A stretch of DNA of 64,000 nucleotides from Amycolatopsis sp. NBC_01480 (GTDB lineage: Bacteria; Actinomycetota; Actinomycetes; Mycobacteriales; Pseudonocardiaceae): positions 3,100,001-3,164,000 of the forward strand of contig NZ_CP109442.1 in assembly GCF_036227205.1 (NCBI RefSeq), in the 5' to 3' direction. The translations under genes were made by a program, and so were the position numbers. The first letter of the stretch is position 1. Each line of letters opens with the position of its first letter. The notes under the pieces are model-generated. The model was not told where the DNA came from and made no database searches. It saw nothing but the letters and a program-made list of their open reading frames with translations. Positions 53,747 to 62,647 of this stretch are shown here, piece by piece.

Positions 53747-54970
53747 GTGCGAAGGCTGAGCTTGTGGATGCGTGCCCACCCGATGGCGGGGGACACGCTG
53801 CTCGCCGTGATCTTGGGCCTGCTCGACATCCTGCTCTTCCTGAGCGGTGCCGTGTCCCAGGAGGGCACCCGGACGCATCCGTGGTTCGTCGCGATCCCGA
53901 TCGACGTGCTGATGGTGGCGCCGCTGGCGTTCCGCCGGAAGAGCCCGCTGTGGTCGGCCTACGCCGTCTTGCTGATCAGCATCGTGCACACCTCGCTCCT
54001 GCTCGGCGTCTCGAGCGTCGTGGCGCTGGCGATGAGCCTGTACTCGATCGTGGTGTACGTCGGGCGCAAGCAGGGGCTGCTCTACCTCGGCGCGCTCGTC
54101 GCGCTGAACACCGTGCAGACGCTCACCGACCAGAGCACCTCGTGGTTCGGCGAGACGTTGTTCACGCTCTTCGGCCTTGCGCTGTGCTGGACGCTCGGCG
54201 AGTTCGTCGGCGCTCGGCGGGCGTACGACGAAGAGGTGGAGGCGCGCCTGCACCTGCTCGAGACCGAGCGCGACCAGGCCACGCGGATCGCCGTCGCCGA
54301 GGAGCGGAGCCGGATCGCGCGCGAGCTGCACGACGTCGTCGCGCACTCGGTGAGCGTGATGGTGGTGCAGGCCGACGGCGCCTCGCTCGCCCTGCCCACG
54401 AATCCCGACCTGGCCGGACGGGCGCTGCAGACGATCTCCGAGACCGGCCGCGGCGCGCTGGGCGAGCTGAGACGGCTGCTCGACGTGCTGCGCAACGACG
54501 ACGGGGACAGCGAGCCCCGCGTCCCGCAGCCGGACGCGAGCGCGCTGGCCGACCTGACCGAGCGGATGCGCGCGGCCGGCGTGCCGGTGGACCTGGAAGT
54601 GGACGACGACCTGGCCGACCTGCCCGCCGGCGTCTCGCTCGGGCTGTACCGGATCGTGCAGGAATCGCTGACGAACACACTCAAGCACGCGGGCACGGGC
54701 GCGCGCGCCGAGGTGCGCGTGCGCCGCGACGGCGAGACGGTGGAGGTGCTCGTGCGCGACGACGGCGCCGGGCGGGCAAGACAACTGGAAGGCGCCTCGG
54801 TGAACACCGGGCCGTCGAAGAAGACCCCGCGGCTGTCCGTCGCGGGCGGGAACGGTCTGATCGGGATGCGGGAGCGCGCACACGTGTACGGCGGAACGCT
54901 GGAGGTGGGCCCCGCGCCCGCCGGTGGGTGGCAGGTGCGGGCGGTACTGCCGGTCAGGTTGACGCCGTGA
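53747..54970 (+). CDS. NarL-type sensor histidine kinase
   Basis: A 407-residue membrane kinase. Five to six membrane helices in residues about 15-160 are followed by a HisKA_3 dimerisation domain with the phospho-acceptor His in RIARELHDVVAHSVS (near 194), and an ATPase domain with QESLTNTLKHA, DDGAG and GNGLIGMRERA. It should phosphorylate the response regulator encoded next. GTG 53747 follows TAGGGT by 6 bp, so the transcript is probably leaderless. Confidence 0.92.
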   Translation: MRRLSLWMRAHPMAGDTLLAVILGLLDILLFLSGAVSQEGTRTHPWFVAIPIDVLMVAPLAFRRKSPLWSAYAVLLISIVHTSLLLGVSSVVALAMSLYSIVVYVGRKQGLLYLGALVALNTVQTLTDQSTSWFGETLFTLFGLALCWTLGEFVGARRAYDEEVEARLHLLETERDQATRIAVAEERSRIARELHDVVAHSVSVMVVQADGASLALPTNPDLAGRALQTISETGRGALGELRRLLDVLRNDDGDSEPRVPQPDASALADLTERMRAAGVPVDLEVDDDLADLPAGVSLGLYRIVQESLTNTLKHAGTGARAEVRVRRDGETVEVLVRDDGAGRARQLEGASVNTGPSKKTPRLSVAGGNGLIGMRERAHVYGGTLEVGPAPAGGWQVRAVLPVRLTP

Positions 54971-55623
54971 TCCGGGTAGTGGTCGTCGACGACCAGGAGC
55001 TGATGCGCGTCGGGTTCCGGATGGTGCTCGGCGCGCAGGCCGACATCGACGTGGTGGGCGAGGCCGGCGACGGCGCGCAGGCCATCCGGCTGGCCGCCGA
55101 GCTGCGCCCGGACGTGGTGCTGATGGACGTGCGCATGCCCGTGCTCGACGGGGTGGAGGCGACGAAGCAGATCGTCGCGGCCGGCACCGCGCGGGTGCTG
55201 GTGATGACCACCTTCGACCTGGACGAGTACGTGTACGCGGCGCTGCAGGGCGGGGCGTCCGGGTTCCTGCTCAAGGACACGCAGCCGGACCACCTGGTCT
55301 CGGCCCTGCGCTCGGTGGCGTCGGGCGAAGCCGTGGTCTCGCCTTCGGTCACGCGCCGTCTGCTGGACCGCTTCGTCGGCACCGGTGGCTCGCCGGTCCG
55401 CGACGTCCGCGAGCTGGACGTGCTGACCGACCGCGAGCGCGAGGTCCTCGTGTTGATCGCGAAGGGCTTGTCGAATCTGGAAATCGCCGAGTCCCTGTTC
55501 CTTTCGGAAGCCACGGTGAAAACGCACGTCGGCCGTATTCTGGCGAAGCTCGACCTGCGCGACCGGGTGCAGGCCGTGGTGCTGGCCTACGAGACCGGGC
55601 TGGCCCGGCCGGGGCTCGGCTGA
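54967..55623 (+). CDS. NarL/FixJ-type response regulator
   Basis: A 218-residue regulator. The receiver domain has VVVDDQ near the N-terminus, the phospho-acceptor Asp in VVLMDVRMP (near 55) and the Lys in FLLKDT. The LuxR-type HTH is LTDREREVLVLIAKGLSNLE to ATVKTHVGRIL near the C-terminus. GTG 54967 overlaps the kinase stop (GTGA). Its original terminator hairpin has been split by the insertion sequence. Confidence 0.93.
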   Translation: MIRVVVVDDQELMRVGFRMVLGAQADIDVVGEAGDGAQAIRLAAELRPDVVLMDVRMPVLDGVEATKQIVAAGTARVLVMTTFDLDEYVYAALQGGASGFLLKDTQPDHLVSALRSVASGEAVVSPSVTRRLLDRFVGTGGSPVRDVRELDVLTDREREVLVLIAKGLSNLEIAESLFLSEATVKTHVGRILAKLDLRDRVQAVVLAYETGLARPGLG

Positions 55624-55658
55624 GCACATCTGCTCGTGAGTGTTCCGGACGGTTCTAA

Positions 55659-57222
55659 CCCAATGCCGCGTAGCTTAGGTTGATCTTGCTTGTGGTGTTG
55701 GGTTTTCGGCGTGGCGGCGTGGCTTGTCCGGGTCGGGCTGTTCTGATCGTCGGTTATGAGTGCAGGTGGGACGGCCAGCCCGGATCAGGTGTCGGTGGGT
55801 GTGTTGGTGTCGGCGGTGCGTCGGGATGTGATCGATGCCGCCGTCGCGGGTTGCGGGGTCGGGGCGAAGCGTTCGGATGGGAAGCTTCCGCCGCATGTGG
55901 TGGCGTATTTGACGATGGCGCTGTGCTTGTTCACCGATGATGACTATGAAGAGGTCGCGACGAAGGTCACGGGGTCGTTGTCGCGGTTCGGGTGCTGGGA
56001 CGCGTCGTGGACGGTCCCGACGGCCAGCGGCATCACCCAGGCCCGTAAACGGCTGGGGCCGAAGGTGATGGTCGAGGTGTTCGAGGGTGTCGCCGCAGCG
56101 GTGGCGACGTCGGATACGCGTGGCGCGTGGCTGCGAGGGTGGCGGTTGCTGGCGATCGACGGGTTCGAGGTCGATCTTCCTGACACTCCCGGCAACGCCG
56201 CCGAGTTCGGGTATGCCGGATCAGGTAAACATCGGTCGGCATACCCGAAAGCGCGGGTGGTGGCGCTGGCCGAGTGCGGCACGCACGCGTTCCTCGCCGC
56301 GGAGGTCGGCTCCTATGAGACCGGGGAGAAGACGCTGGCCCAGAGGCTCTACCCACGCCTGCGTGACGATGAACTGCTCACCGCCGACCGCAATTTCTAT
56401 AGCTGGGAAGCGTGGGACACCGCCGCCGCGACCGGTGCGGCCTTGTTGTGGCGGGCACCGACCCAGCTCACCCTGCCGGTGGTCGCGGTCCTGCCCGACG
56501 GGAGTTATCTGACGGTCCTGATCAACCCGAAAGTGAGGGGAGCCGGCCGCCGCCGGCAGATCCTCGCCGCCGCCGAAGCCGGCACCGAGGCTCACCCCGA
56601 TGAGGCGCATCTGGTCCGGGCCGTGGAATACGACGTGCCCGATCGCGAGGGCAACGGCACCGGAGAGTTGATCGTGCTGCTGTCGAGCATCACCGACCCC
56701 GCCGACGCGGCCGCCGGCGACCTCGCCGACGCCTATCACGAGCGGTGGGAGCAGGAAACCGCCAACGACCAGCTCAAAACTCACCTCCGCGGACCAGGGC
56801 GGATCCTGCGATCGAGGCTGCCTGAGCTGGTGCACCAGGAAATCTGGGCTTGGCTGACCGTGCACTACGCGCTCAGCGTGCTCATCGCCCGCGCGGCCGA
56901 AGCCGCGGACCTTGACCCCGACGGGATCAGCTACAGCCACGTCCTGCGCACCACCCGCCGCACCGCCACCGGCACGGCGGGCTTTTCCCCCTCAGGACTG
57001 GACTGACGCACTACCCGACATCCTGACCGAGATCACCCGACGACCCCTCCCACCACGACGGCACCGAACCTGCCCACGCGCGGTGAAACGGCTACGCCAC
57101 AACGCCTACCGCGCCAAGACACACACCGAACCCGCCAGCACCCACCACCCCGGCCCGCCCACGATCAGACTACGCGGACTCACCCGCGCAGCCTGACCGA
57201 AACTAAGCTACGTGGCATTGGG
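55659..57222 (+). mobile_element. IS4-type insertion sequence, 1564 bp
   Basis: Terminal inverted repeats of about 23 bp match at 21 positions: both ends start CCCAATGCC and continue CGTAGCTTAG (55659-55681 and 57200-57222). A 6-bp target duplication TTCTAA flanks it at 55653-55658 and 57223-57228. It carries one transposase gene. The intact ends and perfect duplication suggest recent insertion. Confidence 0.88.
55756..57006 (+). CDS. IS4 family transposase
   Basis: A 416-residue DDE transposase. An N-terminal IS4-type domain (VVAYLTMALCLFTDDDYEEV, then TVPTASGITQARKRLG) precedes the catalytic core: Asp in LLAIDGFEVD (near 137), Asp in LLTADRNFYSW (near 212) and the Glu of YHERWEQETANDQLKTHLRG (near 330). 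It is full length and appears active. About 190 bp of non-coding IS sequence follow before the right repeat; a short open frame there (56912-57196) is not supported. Confidence 0.9.
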   Translation: MSAGGTASPDQVSVGVLVSAVRRDVIDAAVAGCGVGAKRSDGKLPPHVVAYLTMALCLFTDDDYEEVATKVTGSLSRFGCWDASWTVPTASGITQARKRLGPKVMVEVFEGVAAAVATSDTRGAWLRGWRLLAIDGFEVDLPDTPGNAAEFGYAGSGKHRSAYPKARVVALAECGTHAFLAAEVGSYETGEKTLAQRLYPRLRDDELLTADRNFYSWEAWDTAAATGAALLWRAPTQLTLPVVAVLPDGSYLTVLINPKVRGAGRRRQILAAAEAGTEAHPDEAHLVRAVEYDVPDREGNGTGELIVLLSSITDPADAAAGDLADAYHERWEQETANDQLKTHLRGPGRILRSRLPELVHQEIWAWLTVHYALSVLIARAAEAADLDPDGISYSHVLRTTRRTATGTAGFSPSGLD

Positions 57223-57258
57223 TTCTAACCGTCATAAGCACTCACGAGCCCTTGGGGC

Positions 57259-57286
57259 TCAGGGGGATTTCAGGGTCGCCTCAGGG
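57259..57286. promoter_or_regulatory. Three TCAGGG direct repeats at 11-bp spacing
   Basis: TCAGGG occurs at 57259, 57270 and 57281, exactly one helical turn apart, about 165 bp before the ABC ATPase gene. Such phased direct repeats are typical binding sites of OmpR-type response regulators. No such regulator gene is in the window. Confidence 0.5.
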
Positions 57287-57448
57287 GTTTCACCGATCGT
57301 ATGTCCACCGTAGACCCGATTGGGTACTACTCAAGTCGGGTGACTGGTTAGACCCACAGGATGACGCCAAGACCGGCCGCGCTGCGTCACGATAGTCGAG
57401 GCAAAAGCACCAGGTGAACGGCAATCGGCCGTTACAGAGGGAGCAGGG

Positions 57449-58390
57449 ATGATCGAGGCATCAGGTCTCACCAAGCGCTACGGCAACACGGTCGCGGTGA
57501 ACAACCTGTCGTTCGCAGTGGCCGCGGGGAAGGTCACCGGCTTCCTGGGTCCGAACGGCGCCGGCAAGTCCACCACCATGCGCATGATCCTGGGCCTGGA
57601 CAACCCGACCTCGGGCCAGGTCCGGATCGGCGGCAAGCGCTACCACGAGCTGAAGGACCCGTTGCGGACCGTCGGCGCGCTGCTGGACGCGAAGTGGGTG
57701 CACCCGAACCGCTCCGCCCGCGCGCACCTGGCCTGGATGGCGAAGTCCAACCGGATCCCGACCACGCGGGTGGAAGAAGTACTCGACATCGTCGGCCTCA
57801 CCACGGTCGCGGACAAGCGCGCCGGCGGGTTCTCGCTCGGCATGTCGCAGCGCCTGGGCATCGCCGCCGCGCTGCTGGGCGACCCCGAGGTGCTGCTGTT
57901 CGACGAGCCGGTGAACGGCCTGGACCCCGAGGGCATCCTCTGGATCCGCAAGTTCATGCACCGCTTGGCCGAAGAAGGCCGCACAGTTTTCGTCTCCAGC
58001 CACCTGCTTTCGGAGATGGCGCTGACCGCGAGCGACCTGATCGTGATCGGCAAGGGGCAGCTGATCGCGCAGTCCACCACGGAGGAATTCGTGGCGCGGG
58101 CCGCGGAAAACACCGTGAAGGTGCGTTCGCCGCAGCTTCCGGCGCTGCGCGAGCAGCTCGTCCGCGCCAGCGCCCAGGTGGCCGACTCCGGCAACGCGCT
58201 CATCGTGTCCGGAATGGACAGTGACAAGATCGGCGAGATCGCGGCGTCCGCGAACCTCGTGCTCCACGAGCTGAGCCCGCAGACGGGCTCGCTGGAGCAG
58301 GCCTTCATGCAGATCACCGGCGACTCCGTCGAGTACCACACCGGGCTCGAGGCCGAAGCGCAGCAAGCCGTCCAGCCCGCCGCCCGCTGA
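57449..58390 (+). CDS. ABC transporter ATP-binding protein
   Basis: A 313-residue ATPase of the drug/antibiotic export type. Walker A is GPNGAGKSTTM (near 36), signature SLGMSQRLGIA, Walker B VLLFDEPVNGLDPEG (near 150) and the switch His in VSSHLL. The C-terminal extension is typical of CcmA/DrrA-like ATPases. ATG 57449 follows GGGAGCAGGG. Its permease follows after 27 bp. The pair was duplicated to give 59343-60991. Confidence 0.92.
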   Translation: MIEASGLTKRYGNTVAVNNLSFAVAAGKVTGFLGPNGAGKSTTMRMILGLDNPTSGQVRIGGKRYHELKDPLRTVGALLDAKWVHPNRSARAHLAWMAKSNRIPTTRVEEVLDIVGLTTVADKRAGGFSLGMSQRLGIAAALLGDPEVLLFDEPVNGLDPEGILWIRKFMHRLAEEGRTVFVSSHLLSEMALTASDLIVIGKGQLIAQSTTEEFVARAAENTVKVRSPQLPALREQLVRASAQVADSGNALIVSGMDSDKIGEIAASANLVLHELSPQTGSLEQAFMQITGDSVEYHTGLEAEAQQAVQPAAR

Positions 58391-58417
58391 CCCCTCATTC
58401 TCTTTAGGAATCGGACC

Positions 58418-59164
58418 ATGACTCTGCTCGCGGTTGAACGCATCAAGCTCTTCACCACCCGCTCGCCGTGGTGGTGCGCCGCCATCGCCATCGTCCTGAC
58501 CGCCGGCTTCTCCGCGCTCATCGCGAGCGCCTCGCCGGCCGGCGAGGACATCCTCGTGTCCACCACTCAGGCCGGCTCCCAGTTCGGCACCGCCGTGATC
58601 ATGGTGCTGGCCGCGCTGTCGGTGACCACGGAGTACCGCTTCGGCACCATCCGCACCACCTTCCAGGCCGTGCCGCACCGCGGTTCGGTGCTCACCGCCA
58701 AGGCCACCGTCGTCGGGCTGCTCGCACTGGTGATCGGCGAGGTCGGCGCGTTCGGCGCCTGGGCACTGGGCTACGCCATCCGCCCGTCGGCCACGCTCGT
58801 GCTCGACAGCTCGGCCAAGTGGATCAACGTGGCCGGGGTCGGCGTGCTGTTCGCGCTGGCCGCGGTGATCGCGGTGGCCGTCGGCATCCTGATCCGGCAC
58901 AGCGCCGGCGCCATCGCCCTGCTGCTGATCTACGTGCTGGCGGTGGAGAACCTGATCCAGCTGATCCCGACCGTCGGCCCGAAGATCCACGAGTGGCTGC
59001 CGTTCAACGTCGCCGACAAGTTCCTCCACGGCGCGGCCTCGGGACAGCAGGACCGCGCCTCGGACGTGGTGCTCTCGCAGGGCTGGTCGCTCGCCTACTT
59101 CGCCGCCTTCGCGGTGGTGCTGATGGCGATCGCCGTCGGAGTCGCGAAGAAGCGCGACGCATAG
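58418..59164 (+). CDS. ABC transporter permease
   Basis: A 248-residue ABC-2-like permease with six membrane segments. It begins with the conserved LAVERIKLFTTRSPWW and contains VTTEYRFGTIRTTFQAVPHR. It pairs with the ATPase at 57449 and is paralogous to the permease at 60248. Substrate unknown. Two hairpins follow the gene. Confidence 0.88.
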   Translation: MTLLAVERIKLFTTRSPWWCAAIAIVLTAGFSALIASASPAGEDILVSTTQAGSQFGTAVIMVLAALSVTTEYRFGTIRTTFQAVPHRGSVLTAKATVVGLLALVIGEVGAFGAWALGYAIRPSATLVLDSSAKWINVAGVGVLFALAAVIAVAVGILIRHSAGAIALLLIYVLAVENLIQLIPTVGPKIHEWLPFNVADKFLHGAASGQQDRASDVVLSQGWSLAYFAAFAVVLMAIAVGVAKKRDA

Positions 59165-59195
59165 GACCCACCACTCAGTAGACCCACACAGGGAG

Positions 59196-59300
59196 GTTCG
59201 CACCCGCGCCAAGGCGGGGGCCGGGTACCGGTGCGAACAGGGGAAAAAGGGGATAAAGGAAAATCCGGGTCGCCACATTCGGGGGGCGACCCGGATTTCC
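59196..59300 (+). terminator. Two consecutive hairpins between the duplicated ABC pairs
   Basis: First stem GTTCGCACC / GGTGCGAAC (59196-59238); second stem near-perfect, ATCCGGGTCGCC / GGCGACCCGGAT extended by GGAAA / TTTCC with one unpaired A (59258-59300). The second has terminator strength and separates the two transporter operons. Confidence 0.75.
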
Positions 59301-59342
59301 TTCATGCCGGTAGAGTTCGCGCGAAGCGGGAGGGGAGCGCGC

Positions 59343-60251
59343 GTGCTCGAAACGAGAGGGCTCACGAAGTCCTACGGCGACACCATGGCGGTGAACGATC
59401 TGACGTTCACCGCCGAGACCGGCCGGGTGACCGGGTTCCTCGGCCCGAACGGCGCCGGCAAGTCCACCACGATGCGGCTGCTGCTCGGCCTGGACACCCC
59501 GACGGCGGGCACCGCGCACATCGACGGCCGCCCGTACCGGGAGCTGCGTGATCCACTCCGGACGGTCGGCGCGCTGCTCGACGCGACCTGGCGCCACCCC
59601 GGCCGCAGCGCGCGCTCGCACCTGCGCTGGCTCGCGGCCACCAACGGCCTGCCCGAGCGCCGCGCGGACGAGGTGCTGCAGCTGGTCGGGCTCGACTCGG
59701 TGGCCAAGAAGCGCGCGGGGGAGTTCTCCCTCGGCATGCTCCAGCGGCTCGGCATCGCGACCACGCTGCTCGGCGACCCGAAGGTGCTGCTGTTCGACGA
59801 GCCGGTGAACGGCCTCGACCCCGAGGGCGTGCACTGGATCCGGCAGCTGATGCACGCGCTCGCCGCCGAGGGCCGCACCGTGTTCGTGTCCAGCCACCTG
59901 CTGCCCGAGATGGAGCAGACGGCGCAGGACCTCGTGGTGATCGGCCGCGGCCGGTTGATCTACCAGGGCACGATGAAGGACTTCGTGGAGCGCGCCGGCT
60001 CCCGCGGCGTGCGCGTGCGCACCCCGCACGCCGAGGCCATGCGGACCGCGCTGCGCGAGCGCGGCGCGGAGTTCACCGAGGAGGGCAACGCGTTCGTTGT
60101 GTCCACCTTGGACAGTGACGCGCTGGGCGAGCTGGCCTTCACCGCCGGCGCCACCCTGCACGAGCTGAGCCCGCTCCTCGGCTCGCTGGAGCAGGCGTAC
60201 CTGGAGCTGACCGGCGAGGCCACCGAGTTCACCACCGGGGGAGCACGATGA
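59343..60251 (+). CDS. ABC transporter ATP-binding protein (tandem paralogue)
   Basis: A 302-residue ATPase closely matching the one at 57449 throughout (GFLGPNGAGKSTTMRLLLGL; FSLGMLQRLGIATTLLGD; LLFDEPVNGLDPEG). GTG 59343 is preceded by GGGAGGGGAG. ATGA overlap with its permease. It arose by tandem duplication of the ATPase-permease pair. Confidence 0.92.
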   Translation: MLETRGLTKSYGDTMAVNDLTFTAETGRVTGFLGPNGAGKSTTMRLLLGLDTPTAGTAHIDGRPYRELRDPLRTVGALLDATWRHPGRSARSHLRWLAATNGLPERRADEVLQLVGLDSVAKKRAGEFSLGMLQRLGIATTLLGDPKVLLFDEPVNGLDPEGVHWIRQLMHALAAEGRTVFVSSHLLPEMEQTAQDLVVIGRGRLIYQGTMKDFVERAGSRGVRVRTPHAEAMRTALRERGAEFTEEGNAFVVSTLDSDALGELAFTAGATLHELSPLLGSLEQAYLELTGEATEFTTGGAR

Positions 60252-60991
60252 ACGTCCTGCGCGCCGAGCGCATCAAGCTCTTCAGCACCCGCGCGCCGTG
60301 GTGGTGCAGCCTGCTCGCGGTGGCCGCACCGCTGGGCTTCACCCTGCTGTTCTTCCTGCTGACCGGCGCGGAGATCAGCGCGAACGTCGGCAACACCCAG
60401 CTCGCCACCGGCGTCGGGCGCACAGTCGCGCTGGTGCTGGCGGTGCTCGCGGCGACCTCGGACGCCAGCTGGGGCACACTGCGGCTGACCTTCCAGGCCG
60501 TGCCGAAGCGCGTGCCGGCGCTGCTGGCCAAGGGCACGGTGGTCTTCCTGCTGTGCGCGCTGCTCGGGCTGCTGGCCGGCGTCGGCTCGTGGGGCCTGGC
60601 CTCGCTGGCGCGCCCGGACGCGAACCTCGGGCTGCACTCGGCGGAGGACTGGCGGCTGGTGCTCGGCCAGACCGTGACCTTCGCGCTCACCGGCCTGCTC
60701 GGCGTCGGCGTCGGGCTGCTGTTGCGCAGCACCGCGCTCGCGCTGACGCTCGTGCTCGTCTGGACCCAGCTCGTGGAAGGGCTGGTGCTGCTGATCCCGA
60801 AGGTCGGCGACGACATCTACCAGTGGCTGCCGTTCTACGCGGCTTCGCAGTTCGCCGGTGGGGATTTCACGAGATCCGCACTCAATCTGTCCCCGCCCCT
60901 CGGACCGTGGGGTTATCTCGCGTATTTCGCCGCGATCTGCGTGGTGTTCTTCGCGGCCGGGGTGATCACCACGGATCGTCGGGACGCCTGA
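60248..60991 (+). CDS. ABC transporter permease (tandem paralogue)
   Basis: A 247-residue permease with six membrane segments, starting VLRAERIKLFSTRAPWWC like its paralogue at 58418, and sharing WGTLRLTFQAVPKR. ATG 60248 overlaps the ATPase stop. Substrate unknown. Confidence 0.88.
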   Translation: MNVLRAERIKLFSTRAPWWCSLLAVAAPLGFTLLFFLLTGAEISANVGNTQLATGVGRTVALVLAVLAATSDASWGTLRLTFQAVPKRVPALLAKGTVVFLLCALLGLLAGVGSWGLASLARPDANLGLHSAEDWRLVLGQTVTFALTGLLGVGVGLLLRSTALALTLVLVWTQLVEGLVLLIPKVGDDIYQWLPFYAASQFAGGDFTRSALNLSPPLGPWGYLAYFAAICVVFFAAGVITTDRRDA

Positions 60992-61151
60992 ACACGCGGC
61001 CTGCACGTGCAATCTGCTTGTACAGCGGGCAAACGGATTAAGACCACGTTAAGAGGCTGTGGCTTCTCTCACAGGAAGCAGACATAATGTCAAAGTCCCC
61101 AGGATATTCGAAGTAGAGCGCGCATCCGTCTCAGCTCCCCGGAGGTGAACC

Positions 61152-61730
61152 TTGACGGTGGACGCTGGTCAGGGATTGAAGAGTCCCATCCCGTCGGCCC
61201 GCAACGAAGCGGCACCCCAACCGCGGCTCGAGCCCATGCTGGACCTTGAGTGGTCGCAGGCCATCGAGCTGCCGCGATTCGCCCTGCCGGCCGACCGGCC
61301 CGGTGATCTTCGCCAGGCGTGGGTGCACCGTGCGGCCGAAGACGTCGTACTGGCGCTGTACCGCAGAGCGAGCGGCCTCGAAGGCCCGCTGCCCGCCCCG
61401 TGGTGGCTGCGCGCCGTCGCGAGCGGCCGGCTCGAATCGCGGGAGCTGGGCTTCCGCATCGAGGACCGCATCGCCCAGCTGCTGACCCGGCGGCCGGGCT
61501 GGGAGTTCGTCCCGTGGGCCGCCGACGGCGAGTCCGGGTACTGGGAGTTCATGCCGTCCGAACGCGGCAAGTCGGGCCATTCCATCCCGACCACGGTGGT
61601 GAACACCGACCGCCACGACGGCTGGATCGACGTGCTGCCCGCGCATTCCGGCACCACGCCGGAGCCGATCCCGGTGGCCGGCCTGGCCGGTCTGCGCTCG
61701 CGGCTCGGGGAGTTCGAAGCGGTCCGTTAG
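61152..61730 (+). CDS. Hypothetical protein (192 aa)
   Basis: A soluble 192-residue protein with no motif that I recognise. The central region (PWWLRAVASGRLESRELGFRI, then RPGWEFVPWAADGESGYWEF) is Trp-rich. TTG 61152 is chosen because GGAGGTG (61140-61146) is 5 bp upstream; GTG 61158 is an alternative. A CATAAT near 61083 could be its -10 box. It precedes trmB by 20 bp but trmB seems to have its own promoter. Confidence 0.65.
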   Translation: MTVDAGQGLKSPIPSARNEAAPQPRLEPMLDLEWSQAIELPRFALPADRPGDLRQAWVHRAAEDVVLALYRRASGLEGPLPAPWWLRAVASGRLESRELGFRIEDRIAQLLTRRPGWEFVPWAADGESGYWEFMPSERGKSGHSIPTTVVNTDRHDGWIDVLPAHSGTTPEPIPVAGLAGLRSRLGEFEAVR

Positions 61731-61738
61731 CCCGCCCG

Positions 61739-61744
61739 TATCTT
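61739..61744 (+). promoter_or_regulatory. -10 element of a leaderless trmB promoter
   Basis: TATCTT at 61739-61744 lies exactly 6 bp before the GTG at 61751, with no ribosome binding site between, as in actinobacterial leaderless genes. Confidence 0.55.
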
Positions 61745-61750
61745 GGGCGG

Positions 61751-62458
61751 GTGGAGAACCAAGACCAGCCACGACTGCGCAGCGTGGTCAGTTACGTCAA
61801 ACGCGGCGGCCGGATGACCGTCGGCCAGCAGCGCGCCTGGGACGAGCTCTGGCCGCGGCTGGGCCGGACGGTCACCGACCTGCCGCCGGGGCCGGTGGAC
61901 TTCGGCACGTGGTTCGGCCGCGAAGCGCCGGTGCTGCTGGAGATCGGCTCGGGCATGGGCGAGACCACGTCGCAGCTCGCCGCCGCCGCGCCGGAGCTGA
62001 ACTACGTGGCCGCCGAGGTGTACGAGCCGGGCCTCGGCCAGCTGATGCTGCGCGCGGAAAAGCTCGGGCTGGAAAACCTGCGGCTGATGCACGGCGACGC
62101 GGTGATCCTGCTGACCGAGCACGTCGAGCCGGGCACGCTCGAGGGCGTCCGGCTGTTCTTCCCCGATCCGTGGCCGAAGAAGAAGCACCACAAACGACGG
62201 ATCGCGCAGCCCTCGTTCGTCGCGCTCGTCGCGTCGCGGCTCAAGCCCGGCGGCACCTTCCACCTGGCGACGGACTGGGAGAACTACGCCGAGCAGATGC
62301 TCGAGGTGTGCTCCGCCGAGCCCGCGCTGCGCAACCGGTACGCCGACGAGCCGGGTGGCTGGGCCCCGCGCCCGGATTGGCGGCCGGTGACCAAATTCGA
62401 GCAGCGCGCCGACGTCGAGGGCCGCGAGTCCCACGACCTGATCTTCGAGAAGCGCTGA
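61751..62458 (+). CDS. trmB: tRNA (guanine-N7-)-methyltransferase
   Basis: A 235-residue TrmB. The SAM-binding motif is LLEIGSGMGETT (near 63), and the family motif FFPDPWPKKKHHKRR lies near 138; the C-terminus has the THLATDWENYA-like segment FHLATDWENYA. It makes m7G46 in the variable loop of tRNAs. GTG 61751 is used; a -10-like box stands 6 bp upstream. Confidence 0.96.
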   Translation: MENQDQPRLRSVVSYVKRGGRMTVGQQRAWDELWPRLGRTVTDLPPGPVDFGTWFGREAPVLLEIGSGMGETTSQLAAAAPELNYVAAEVYEPGLGQLMLRAEKLGLENLRLMHGDAVILLTEHVEPGTLEGVRLFFPDPWPKKKHHKRRIAQPSFVALVASRLKPGGTFHLATDWENYAEQMLEVCSAEPALRNRYADEPGGWAPRPDWRPVTKFEQRADVEGRESHDLIFEKR

Positions 62459-62647
62459 GGGTTCTTGCCGAACGCCCCAATGTGGCGTTCGGTGCGCTCA
62501 ACGCACCCAATGGCGCGTTCGGTGCGTGGAATCGGGGCTGGGCGCGGAGCGCCTCCGTTGAGAGTGGTGGTGGGGCAGGGCTGGAGCAACCAACGCCACA
62601 TTGGGGCGCAAGCGCACCTCGCCACCACCGGTCTTCCGGAACGAGAG
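62459..62647. repeat. Intergenic palindromic repeats after trmB
   Basis: Two direct units start CCCAATG and contain GCGTTCGGTGCG or GTTCGGTGCG (62476-62505 and 62506-62531). An inverted copy, AACGCCACATTGGGGCG (62592-62608), pairs with CGCCCCAATGTGGCGTT (62474-62490) over 17 bp. Such elements resemble dispersed actinobacterial intergenic repeats. No gene is supported in 62459-62836. Confidence 0.6.

Larger units (their letters stand above)
55631..57251. repeat. Hairpin split by the insertion sequence
   Basis: Left arm GCTCGTGAGTG (55633-55643) and GACGGTT (55648-55654); right arm AACCGTC and CACTCACGAGC (ending 57249). Removing the IS and one TTCTAA rejoins these into a hairpin with 11-bp and 7-bp stems and a CT apex. 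It was probably the terminator of the response regulator gene. Confidence 0.75.

Noticed and set aside
56912..57196. Second ORF at the 3' end of the insertion sequence
   Set aside because: It overlaps the transposase C-terminus in another frame and is Arg/Pro-rich without a start signal; IS4-type elements usually carry one gene.
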